Shown here piece by piece: positions 32,931 through 42,900 of a DNA stretch of 64,000 nucleotides (its first letter is position 1; each line of letters starts with the position of its first letter). The notes under the pieces are model-generated. The model had not been told where the DNA came from and ran no database searches. It saw nothing but the letters and a program-made list of their open reading frames with translations. Location of the stretch: NCBI GenBank assembly GCA_902806565.1, contig CADCXA010000006.1:1364001-1428000 (forward strand), read 5' to 3'. The stretch is from Hypoxylon rubiginosum. Its lineage: Eukaryota > Ascomycota > Sordariomycetes > Xylariales > Hypoxylaceae. The position numbers and the translations under genes were made by a program.

Positions 32931-33809
32931 TTAATGTATTTTCACTCTCCCGCATATGAAGCCTCGAAGCCCATTGCTTATCCAACAGTCTTCACCATCA
33001 ACTAGGGAGTCGGCGAAGACAGCTTGTTCAGTAACGATATTTCTATATATAATTAGCTTTAATACTTCAGGCATAAGGCTATAAATTAGAGAGTACCTCT
33101 CTAGGGCCCATCTTCTCGTTGTCCCATTATTCCCACCGCTTCCTTGAGAGGCATGGAACTGCTCGGGAACAGGGGGAGTGTCCCACTTTCCACCTCTCCA
33201 AAAATAGGGGGTGGTGATAGTTCCCTCCATGATATGTCCATCGTCGTTGACGAGCAGTACCTCCCTTTTATCACTTGGGCTTATCTGAGCGCGCTTCCTC
33301 GCCTCGTTATACATTCCTCTAGAAGTGGTCTTGTAATGAGTGAACTCGGATTTTACAGTCTTCTGGCTGTCAAGTAAAATCTCGTATACGGGATCTTTGG
33401 TCGGAGCCTTTCCCTTTTCAACTTGAGCTGAATCCCCAGAACTTGGACTGGGCAAGTAATCCGGCAATAGGCTATTCAAGGGAGTCTCTGGGAGGGAGGA
33501 GGTCTGATGACCCAAACTTCCGTCTCGAGTAAGAGTAATCATTACTCGATGCGGGCCATCGCCGATTCCATTGGTGATATTCTGGAGAAATCTTTCCAGA
33601 TTTTCCAGGCCCTCTTTACCAGAGACTGTGGTAATGGCAGCTTCCCATTTCCAGTAGATAGCAGCTCTTAGCATGCGATCACGGTGGAAGTCAAGCATAT
33701 AAAAAGGAGAAGACTTCTGGTTCCATCCGGTGTTGGTAAACCCGAGATCCGGGACTTTGAGGAGGGCAGGGTCATATCGGATGGACGTGAAGATTTGAAA
33801 GTTGTCCAT
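32931..33809 (-). CDS. Aminodeoxychorismate lyase-like class IV PLP enzyme
   Basis: Two exons, 33097..33809 and 32931..33042, give 274 residues. By family it would convert 4-amino-4-deoxychorismate to p-aminobenzoate and pyruvate in folate synthesis (yeast Abz2, bacterial PabC). Visible features are the N-terminal IFTSIRYDPALL, then SPFYMLDFHRDRM, a lysine in HYKTTSRGMYNEARKRA that fits the PLP Schiff-base lysine, EVLLVNDDGHIMEGTIT for the cofactor phosphate region, and ISNGLRGF near the end. The intron (33043..33096) is 54 nt, in phase and stop-free; splicing joins ALER to NIVTEQAVFADSLVDGED, the expected order. A branched-chain or D-amino-acid transaminase is the main alternative, but the motifs fit the lyase better. 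Confidence 0.87.
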   Translation of the reverse strand: MDNFQIFTSIRYDPALLKVPDLGFTNTGWNQKSSPFYMLDFHRDRMLRAAIYWKWEAAITTVSGKEGLENLERFLQNITNGIGDGPHRVMITLTRDGSLGHQTSSLPETPLNSLLPDYLPSPSSGDSAQVEKGKAPTKDPVYEILLDSQKTVKSEFTHYKTTSRGMYNEARKRAQISPSDKREVLLVNDDGHIMEGTITTPYFWRGGKWDTPPVPEQFHASQGSGGNNGTTRRWALERYSLIYSLMPEVLKLIIYRNIVTEQAVFADSLVDGEDCWISNGLRGFICGRVKIH

Positions 33810-34492
33810 GATATTTGATACTTTGTACTATACAACGAGAGTATCTATTTTATATTGCCTCTGAAGATATCCCCAGCGTGAATTTGGCTTACTTGCTTTA
33901 TGCACTTTAGATGCATGTAAGGAGGTGCATGTATATAGTGGATATCGTTATCGATCAATCACCATTGCAGCGGTGCAGGGCGGGATGAGGGATGACAAAT
34001 GCGGTACGTACACGTATGGGCTAATGCATGTGCATATTATTGAATTAAACTGTAGGCTGTAGCTCGATGACGAGAGATTGTGGACCGACAGGGCGCCAAC
34101 AGGGTCCAAGCTTCGACAGCAACAGCGCAACAGCACACGTTAAACTGGGCCGCACTAAAAATCGGATACCGCTAAAACTGGATACTGATACCACAGCAAA
34201 AGTAAAAGTGCTAATCAACATTTTTTTTGCGACGTGCAATGCTTTTCGACGAAAGCTTCCTGCAAAGCCGACTTGACCACTCCGTCGCCGCCAATCGTCA
34301 TCCTGACTTGTCACCGTCATCGTCACCCGTCACTCGTCACTCGTCACCCGGACTAAGACCCGACCGACGAACAGCCTAACCCTACGACTAAATCTCTATA
34401 ACATTTTATCATCCTAGCCATCTCCGAATCTTTATTCCGATCTCCTAACGTAACCGCTGTCCATCTTCAACACCCCCTCTAACTTCACCGCA
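33810..34492. other. Divergent promoter region between the ADC lyase and TOM70
   Basis: No gene. 34318-34352 holds a short CGTCACT-type repeat. The last 100 bp upstream of TOM70 is CT-rich. Confidence 0.55.
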
Positions 34493-36569
34493 ATGTCTCG
34501 TGCTGCAGCAGCTCCGCCTCCGATGCCACCCCTGGGCAAACCCATTGCTGTCCCCGTTCAATCCTCCGTTTGGGATCGCTTCACCAATTGGGCATCTGAA
34601 AACAAAGCACTCGTATATACGATTGCTGGTGTAGCTGTGGTGGTCACAAGTGCCGGTGTTGTCTACTACCTGAACACCGACTCTGTTAGTTAACGCCATC
34701 TCCTCTTTTACTATTTCCGAGAACCACAACTTACATGTCAATCCAAATAGAAGCCGAAAACTGCTGCGCAACCCAAACTCAGCAAGAAGGAGAAGCGGAA
34801 ACGGAAAGATGCAGAACGCCAGGCCGAATCGCCCAAGTCCCCTGCACCGGCAGGCGAACAACCGAAAGCTCCCTCAGTAGAGCCCGCCGACGAACTACCA
34901 GAGATCAATGAGACTACTGTCGCTACTTTTACCGACGAACAACGCCGGGAGTATGCCCTCCAGCTCAAGAACTCTGGTAACAAGGCCTACGGCAGTAAAG
35001 ATTACCCCAAGGCTATCGATCTATACACCAAGGCCATCCTCTGCAAGCCGGACTCTATCTTCTATTCCAACAGAGCTGCTTGCTATAATGCTCTTAGTCT
35101 CTGGGAAAAGGTCGTGGAAGATACCACCGCTGCCATCAACCTCGACCCCACATACGTCAAAGCGTTGAACCGAAGAGCCAATGCTTACGAGCACCTGTCC
35201 CAATTTAGCGAGTCGCTTCTCGACTACACTGCCAGCTGCATTATTGACGAATTCAGAACCGAATCGAGTACTAATGCTGTCGAGAGGCTGTTGAAGAAGG
35301 TTGCCGAGCAGAAGGCCGAAGAGATTATCAAATCCAAGGATCCCAAGAAGCTGCCCAGTCCGACCTTCGTCTCCAACTACATTCAGAGTTTCCGATCGAA
35401 GCCTCGTCCCGAGGGCTTGGAGGATGACGTAGACTTATCGGAATCAACCGGCAAGGGACAACTGCAAATTGGACTTAAGTCCATGGAGAAGAAAACCCAC
35501 GAAGGCTACGAAGAGGCTGCAACCGCATTCGAGAAGGCTTTGGAATACGGTGATCTTGGCGAGCACGAGGCCCTCCTCTACAACTTGCGGGGCACCTTCA
35601 GAAATCTACGCGGATCCCACGAGCAAGCTCTACAGGATATGGACAAGAGTATTGAGCTTGACCCCTCCTATACTCAAAGCTATGTCAAACGTGCAAGCAT
35701 GCATCTCGAAATGGGTGAGTGGCCTATATTAGCATTTTAGAGGGGGAATTTGAAACTAATATCTGCTGGCAGGCGACCGGGATAGTGCTGCTGCGGACTT
35801 GGAGCAGGCTTTGAAACAGAATGACGGCGATCCGGATATTTACTACCACCGTGCGCAGCTACATTTCATCCACGGCGAATTCCAAGATGCCGCCAAGGAT
35901 TACCAGAAGTCGATCGACCTCGATCCTACTTTCATCTTCTCACACATCCAGCTTGGTGTAACACAATACAAGATGGGCTCCGTAGCGTCTTCTATGGCGA
36001 CATTCCGTCGGTGTGTCAAGAATTTCGAGAAGGTCCCAGATGTGTACAACTACTACGGAGAACTGCTCCTCGACCAGAACAACTTCGACGAAGCGATCCA
36101 GAAGTTTGATAAGGCCATGGAAATGGAAAAGCAGACCAAACCTATGGCGATGAACGTCCTGCCCCTGATCAACAAAGCCCTGACGCTCTTCCAGCAAAAG
36201 TCAGACTTTTCGGAAGCGGAGAAGTTGTGTGAGAAGGCACTGATTAGTAAGAGCACTTTCAAACTCACGAGAAGAAGAAGCATGCTAACGGATATCGTAG
36301 TTGATCCCGAGTGCGACATTGCTGTGGCTACGATGGCCCAGCTTTTCCTACAACAGGGTAAGATCACGGAGGCGCTCAAGTATTTCGAGCGCGCGGCAGA
36401 CCTGGCGAGGACACCCGGTGAGATCGTCAACGCTCTTTCCTACGCAGAAGCCACGCGGACACAGATCCAGGTGCAAGAGAAGTACCCCCAACTAGCTGCC
36501 AAGCTTCAAGGGATGGGTGGTGCGGGTGCCGCCGGAATGGGCGCCGGTGCGTTCGCGGGTGCGCGCTAG
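34493..36569 (+). CDS. TOM70: Mitochondrial import receptor Tom70
   Basis: Four exons, 34493..34684, 34751..35714, 35773..36246 and 36301..36569, give 632 residues, close to the yeast length. Tom70 sits in the outer mitochondrial membrane and receives hydrophobic precursors from Hsp70/Hsp90. The N-terminus has a single membrane anchor at about residues 39-60 ([20 protein letters not shown]) after a short Pro-rich segment, then a Lys-rich linker. The clamp-type TPR cluster begins with [20 protein letters not shown] and [12 protein letters not shown], followed by many further TPR repeats to the C-terminus (for example [27 protein letters not shown], and [13 protein letters not shown]). All three introns are GT-AG with in-frame joins; the second falls in HLEM/GDRDSAA. 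The C-terminal tail is Gly/Ala-rich. Confidence 0.96.
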
Positions 36570-37232
36570 GAGTCCCCTTCCGGAGCATCGTAGAGCGAGA
36601 ACTTAACTCCCACACTCTCTACTCATCTGGAATTAAACTAGGCAGGGTTTTAGGAAGTTAAGGCAAAATCAGTGTTTTCGGGGGTTTTGCACGGAAGTCA
36701 ACCCAATGCTTTCGGAGGGTCTGCATAATTGCATTTGGAGACCTGGGGGGAACATAAAGGGTCCTAAAACGATGAGAATGACTTCGTCGTAAGGTAATTG
36801 CTGTTGTCCTATTGTACCTAGTACTGTATATAGTGAACACCTCCCTCTCCTTTACTGTTCATAGCTGGCATCGAAGGGCCGCTAGCTGGAGCCTTCTTTA
36901 ATGAGATATTGAAGATTAAGAAGTTTGTTCTAAGAGTCTTGAAATATAGAAAAAGGGGGCAACTGTGCATTATTGTAAAACTAAACTACCTCATATATCC
37001 ATCCATTCCATCTATCTAACTAACAGTCTGTCCATATTTGTGTTCCATTAACTGCGTCGAGTCAAACTCGTTACTCAAATCTCAAATTAGACAGGTGATA
37101 TATCAAAAAGTACAGATTTCTAGATACACACAACACATGCGAAACTTGGGGAAATCAATACAGTATCGGATTCACCTGAAACCACGAAGCTCGTAAAAGG
37201 GAAGAAAAAAATGACCGTCATATTATGATAGA
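36570..37232. other. Intergenic region between convergent genes
   Basis: 3' flanks of TOM70 and of the FSH1-family hydrolase. Nothing else is recognised. Confidence 0.55.
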
Positions 37233-37467
37233 TCACTTCAAGTGAATCTTGGCAATACCATCGACCACCTCGGATTCCAGGCCGTGGCTCGAGCGCGAGT
37301 CGAGGTCGGACTCGGCGGTAGTAGACCCGGCGCTCGACGCAGCGCTCGACGGAGCAGAAGAACCGGACGCGGTAGTAGACTCGGCGGAGGAAGACGAGGA
37401 AGAGGTGATGTACTCATTAGCCACGGCCACGGCCACAACAGCGACAGCGGGTTCGTCATCCTTAGAC

Positions 37468-37500
<33 letters not shown>

Positions 37501-38487
37501 GCGGCGTTCTCGGTGGCGGTAGCGGCGGCCTGCTGCTCGTTGTTGATGCGGGTGATGACGTCGGACAGGGTGTCGCCGAGCTGCTCGACGTTGTCGGCGT
37601 CGCGGGGCACGAGGTGGCCGAGGCCGTGGTCGTACAGCTGGGCGGCGTCCGGGTCGCAGCAGTTGTACAGCGCGACCGACGAGTACACGAGCGGGTCGTT
37701 GGACCCGAACACGTGGAACGTCGGGATCCCGATCACCGTCCCGTGCTCGTCCGCCAGCTTCGCGACGAAGCCGTCCCCTTCCCGGACTAGCGGTGGTGTG
37801 CCCGCGAAGAATATGGCGAACTGTGGAAGAAGAGCTGTTAGTTCATGTTTCGTACTATAACGTAAAGGGGGGATGATATCTAGAGAGGAATGACTAGAAG
37901 CTCCGAGACTTACCTTGATGCGCCTGGGAATCCCCTCCTCCTCCCACCGCCTGTTCTCCTCGGCGCAGATGCACGCCGCCATCATGGCGCCCTCCGAGTA
38001 CCCGATCAAGCCGTCGATCTCGGGGTCGTCCTCGACGACCCGGAGCAGGCGGTCGAGCGCGTCGCGGAACGGCGTCCAGTCGAAATCGGCCGCCTGCTGG
38101 CCGTCGGGCCGCTTGGAGAACAGCCGCAGCGTGGCCTCGGGGCTCAGCCCGCGCGGGATGTGGCGTACCCGTCGCACCACCTCGAAGGGGTCATCGCCCT
38201 GGCCCTGGCGGCCCCCGTCGATGAACCGGTACAGCGGCCGCGACCCGAAGTAGTTCTCCCACCCCGCCGGCGGGTCCACCTCGTGCGCCCCCTGCGTGAA
38301 GGCGAACGTCGCCAGCCCCCGGTCCTCCATGTGCTTCGCGAAGGGTCCGAGTTGGACGCCGAAGTTCTAATGTTCTCTTTCGTTACTCCTCGTCATTCCT
38401 CGAATGGGACCATGTTTGGATAGGTTAGGTAGGTATGGTACTTACTTTGGCGCTGCCATACGCGCCGGGTAGGCAGAGGAACCTCAT
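37233..38487 (-). CDS. FSH1/LovG-family serine hydrolase
   Basis: Three exons: 38446..38487, 37914..38366 and 37233..37820, in frame for 360 residues. The short first exon encodes MRFLCLPGAYGSAK, the usual FSH1 start, and is needed to complete the alpha/beta-hydrolase fold. The nucleophile elbow is GYSEGAMMA (Ser about 138). A candidate Asp lies in FGSNDPLV and the His in HGLGHLVPR, giving a full Ser-Asp-His triad. The family includes yeast Fsh1 and LovG, the thioesterase that releases dihydromonacolin L from the polyketide synthase LovB. The last ~105 residues are a low-complexity Ala/Ser/Thr tail with a 14-Ala run from a GCA repeat, which is unusual for the family. It is transcribed away from the PKS gene across a shared 1.4-kb region, so a PKS-linked role is plausible but unproven. 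Intron 37821..37913 is in phase and stop-free. Confidence 0.9.
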
Positions 38488-39925
38488 TCTGATCAGAGGA
38501 TGTTAATTGATTAATTTCGCTTTTCTCCTTCTACTGAGTGCTTTGCTAAGTTAATCTGCTATAATGATTCCGGTAGCGATGTTGTAGGTGAAAGAAAGAA
38601 GAACGTAATTCTTGATTGTTCTTCTATTACGCTACGACGTGGGCATTCGACTTTTCACACGAGGTCCGGACGCTCTACAACTAACCTGTGGTGATATATA
38701 CCACCTACCTCCTAGCGGGTCCCGTAGCTGGCCGTATCTCAAAAGCCACAAGTTAGATGGCAACCTCGAGAATGCCCTCTAGCCCGTGGGGACGACCCGT
38801 AACTTGGTGTGGGTGGTAGCAAATGTGGATGGGCTACTTGAAGCCTCGATGGGTTGCATTTATGGAAGTTCATGATTCCACCCTTGCTGATCAACTTCGT
38901 GGGAAAGGAACCGGTTCAAATTAAAGTGAAGAGTGCCAGGCTGATGAATGGTACACGTCACGTGGCACATTGACTTCGAGAGCGTTGTCCCATGTGTCAG
39001 CAACGTTTAGGGGCACCTATCCGATGGGGTCGTGGGCAAGATTCGGAACCATTGCTTGCTTGTATGTATTGTATGAATATGCTTGTGGTCGAAATGGATG
39101 ACTAATAGCTTGTCTTGCAGCTAACCGTTTACTCCTTGTGAGGTTGGAGTTAGCAACGGTCTATAAACGGACCTCCGACTCTTGTCCGAAAGTGGTCAAC
39201 GCTCACTGCTAGATGTGTAAAAAGCATCTGTTTAGCGGAACTCAAGAAACTAAGTTTAGGACGTACCGCCCCTGAACTTTATTGGCCTAGCTGACAGTAT
39301 ATCTCATGGCGGCGGCTCATGACAATAGCTTAGCTATTCAGGGGTATTCTGTCATGTAGAGTTCAGTCAGAATTTAGGGGCTGTCCCGAGACGTAACGAC
39401 AGACTTACCACAACAGGAAAAAGATAGCTGGAAGAAAAGTGTATAGTAAAGAATCAATTATAATACTATTGATCCTTGCGAGGCTAGTGGGAAGAAGAGG
39501 TTTGTCGTGGTAAAATAGTATGCTAGCCATCAAGGATGCTACTCACGTCAGATTAAAGCCAAAAGCGACTGTACTCAGAGGTCTACAACGTCGGACCTAA
39601 TCACCCGTAGTAAGTAAGATCACTGGCCATCCCAAAATTGAGAGGACTTCCATCCCTTGGAGTCCCGGATTCGTCGTTCCCTCGACAATTTAGTCCTCAT
39701 AGGGCCCTGGATGAGTTGTATAGGAAACTTAACCCAATCGAGGATCAGAGGGTGTTGTCGGAATAAAGAAAAGCGTGCCGATGTAGCACTTCTAGTATCT
39801 CTGCTTGCTCATTGGCATATACATGGCTTCTGGCGCTGGTTTTTAAAACATCATATCACTCTCTTGAGATTCTTTAGCCACTCCTTGGCACTTACCCCTT
39901 ACCTTCCTTCATCACATATCCCAAG
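38488..39925. promoter_or_regulatory. Shared divergent upstream region of the FSH1-family hydrolase and the PKS
   Basis: 1,438 bp between two divergent start codons with no coding pattern. It holds a CGG-N4-CCG inverted repeat at 39168-39177 just after a TATAAA (39162-39167). Zn2Cys6 regulators often bind CGG triplets, but one such element is weak evidence. Confidence 0.45.
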
Positions 39926-42900
39926 ATGGAGTCTGAGGTGCCGATGCCCATCGCCATCGTCGGCATGTCGTGCCGTCTGCCTGGCGACGTGTCTTCGCCG
40001 GGAGACTTCTGGAAACTGTTGACCAAGGGCCGCAGCGCGTGGTCTAAGATACCCAAAGACCGCTTCAACCAGGAGGCGTATAATCATCCCAACCCGGAGA
40101 AGAAGGGCACGATCAACTCGCAAGGAGGATACTTCTTGGCCCAGAACCTCGAGATGTTCGATCCGGGTTTCTTCGACATGACGCGCAAGGAAGCTGAAAC
40201 CATGGGTACTTAATTTTCATCTTTGACCCCAACCTAAGTTAAGAAGCTAATCGTACGCAAGATCCTACGCAGCGTCTCCTCCTCGAATGCGCATACGAGG
40301 CCCTCGAGAATGCTGGCATTCCTAAGGAGTCTATCGCGGGACGAAAAGTCGGCGTGTTCATCGGTGGCCCTGATAATGAGCACAGGATGGGTAACCTTCG
40401 AGATCTAGACGACTCGCCAATGTTCGATCCCACGGGTAATCAAGGGGCGTTTCTGGCTGGCCGAATATCGTACTTCCTCAACATTTCTGGGCCGACCTTT
40501 ACTGTTGACACGGCTTGTTCATCGAGTATGCATGCACTACACGTGGCTGTCCAGAGCATACGATCAGGAGAGTCGGAAGAGGCCATCGTTGGTGCCTCTC
40601 ATCTCATCACACAACCTGATGTTTGGGTATCCATGGCCAAGTTAAGGTAAGCCAAGTGCCATCCCATTTTCTCGGGGTTTTAATTAACTAGATGGATATC
40701 ATAGACTGTTTGCGGACTCGGGGAAAACATATGCGTTTGACCACCGCGCCAAGTCGGGATATGCAAGAGGCGAAGGTGTAGGATGTCTGATACTCAAGCC
40801 ACTACACAAAGCATTAGAGGACAGAGACTACGTTAGGGCCGTCATCTCCCATACGGGAATCAGCCATAACGGCCGAACAGTCGGTACGTAACCTCTGAAA
40901 CACATACTGTCTGCTGTACAACGGCTCACCTAGAATTTCTACAGGCATCGTCGCCCCTAGCTCGGAAGAGCAAGAATCGCTACTGCGAAATGTACTGTCC
41001 CAAGCCAAAATTGATGCTAAGGACGTTGGCTTCTTTGAGGCTCACGGTACCGGTACTAAAGTCGGAGACCCCATAGAGGCTAAAGGCATCTACAGAGCGC
41101 TCGGCCAAGCTCTAGAGAATGGCGATCCATTAAACATAGGATCGGTGAAGTCGAATATTGGCCATTTAGAAAATGCCAGTGGCATAATATCCGTTATCAA
41201 GGCTGCCCTCATGCTGGAAAAGGGGTTCATCGTCCCAAACGCCGACTTCGAGAGAGAAAACCCGGCAATACCGCTATCCGAGTGGAACTTGAAAGTCAGT
41301 GTGCATAGACCGCCATTTATTAGCTACATGGAAATCGAGTCGAGCAAAGATAGCACTAACCTCCATCATTAGATTCCACAAAGACAACAACCGTTCCCGC
41401 GAAAGAAGAAGTATATATGCGTGAACAATTTTGGATATAGCGGATCAAACGGACACGCGGTACTCAAGGCGTTGCCGGCGGAGAATGAGATCGAATTCCT
41501 GGATGCTGAAAAGCTCGAAGGTCACATCAAAATGAAGCGGCTATTCGTGTTAAGCGCCAACGACGAGGCCGCCGCGAAAAAAAGCATGGAGCAGCTGGGC
41601 ATCTTTCTCGAACAACATGCTGAGCTATATCAAAGTACCATGCCCCGGAATCTGGCTTGTAAGATTCGATACTATTCTTCGAACTGGTAGGGAGATAGAT
41701 ATGCTGACATATAATTAGACACACTATGCCAGCGGCGTTCGCAACTGTCGTGGCGTATAGCTATAGTGGCCGATATGTGCAGCAAGCTGGCAATAGCTCT
41801 CAATAGCCCCGAAGTGACACCAAAGCGTGCCCCTGCCAAGCCGCCGAAGCTCGCCTTCATCTTTACAGGACAGGGCGCGCAATGGCATGCTATGGGTCGG
41901 GAGCTATTGGAGTCTCACGCCGTGTTTGCGTCAGCCATCCAGCGAGCCGACAAGCACCTTCTGTCTATGAGGGCCGACTTCTCGTTGCTAGAGGAGCTGA
42001 TGCGAGACGAGGCGGATTCCCGTGTCGGTATGGCTCATATCAGCCAGCCAATATGTAGTGCCATCCAGATTGGACTGGTCGACCTTTTGGCATCATGGGG
42101 TATCAAGCCCTCCGCAGTCACTGGACATTCTAGCGGGGAGATTGGTGCCGCATACGCAACCGGAAGTCTAACACTCGAGGCGGCCATGTCTGCAGCGTAC
42201 TATCGCGGCCAAGCCATCATAGCCTTGAAGAAGGATTTCCCGGATGTCAAGGGCGCGATGATGGCTGTGGGTATGGGCGCGGAGGAGCTACAGCCCCTTT
42301 TCGAACAGCTCCGGCACCCACTGAGAGCTGTAGCGGCCTGTGAAAATTCGCCTAGTTCGACGACCGTATCGGGTGACGCCGAGGCCATCGACGAGCTTTC
42401 CGGCACGATGACGAGTAAACAGATCTTCAACCGCAAGCTTTTGGTTGACGTTGCCTACCACAGCCCACATATGAAGCTGATAGCCGAGCTGTACCACAGT
42501 ATGATTGCGGACGTCGAGTTGACGGAGGCCAATGGCGATGTCGAATTCTTCTCGTCTCTTCGTTCCCGCAAAGTCAACGCGGAGGAGCTTGGCCCACAGT
42601 ACTGGGTAGAAAATCTTACGAATCCCGTCCGCTTCACGACAGCGTTGCAGGCTCTTTGCAAAGAGAGTGAGCCGGACATTCTCATTGAAATTGGGCCGCA
42701 TGCTGCGCTTAAAGGTCCAGTCATGCAGACTCTTAAGACCCTGGGGCCGCCAGGCACTAAGGCACCGGTATATATCCCAACTCTGGTACGAGGCCGTGAC
42801 GCTACTGAGACGACCCTAGAACTCGCGGGTCAGCTCTTCGTGCGCGGGTATGAAGGTATCGATTTCTTCAACATCAATCACAATCGATCAGAAATCGAAA

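Noticed and set aside
37242..38423. Plus-strand open frames of 177-203 codons
   Set aside because: Antisense to the FSH1-family hydrolase; composition is the mirror of its Ala/Ser tail.
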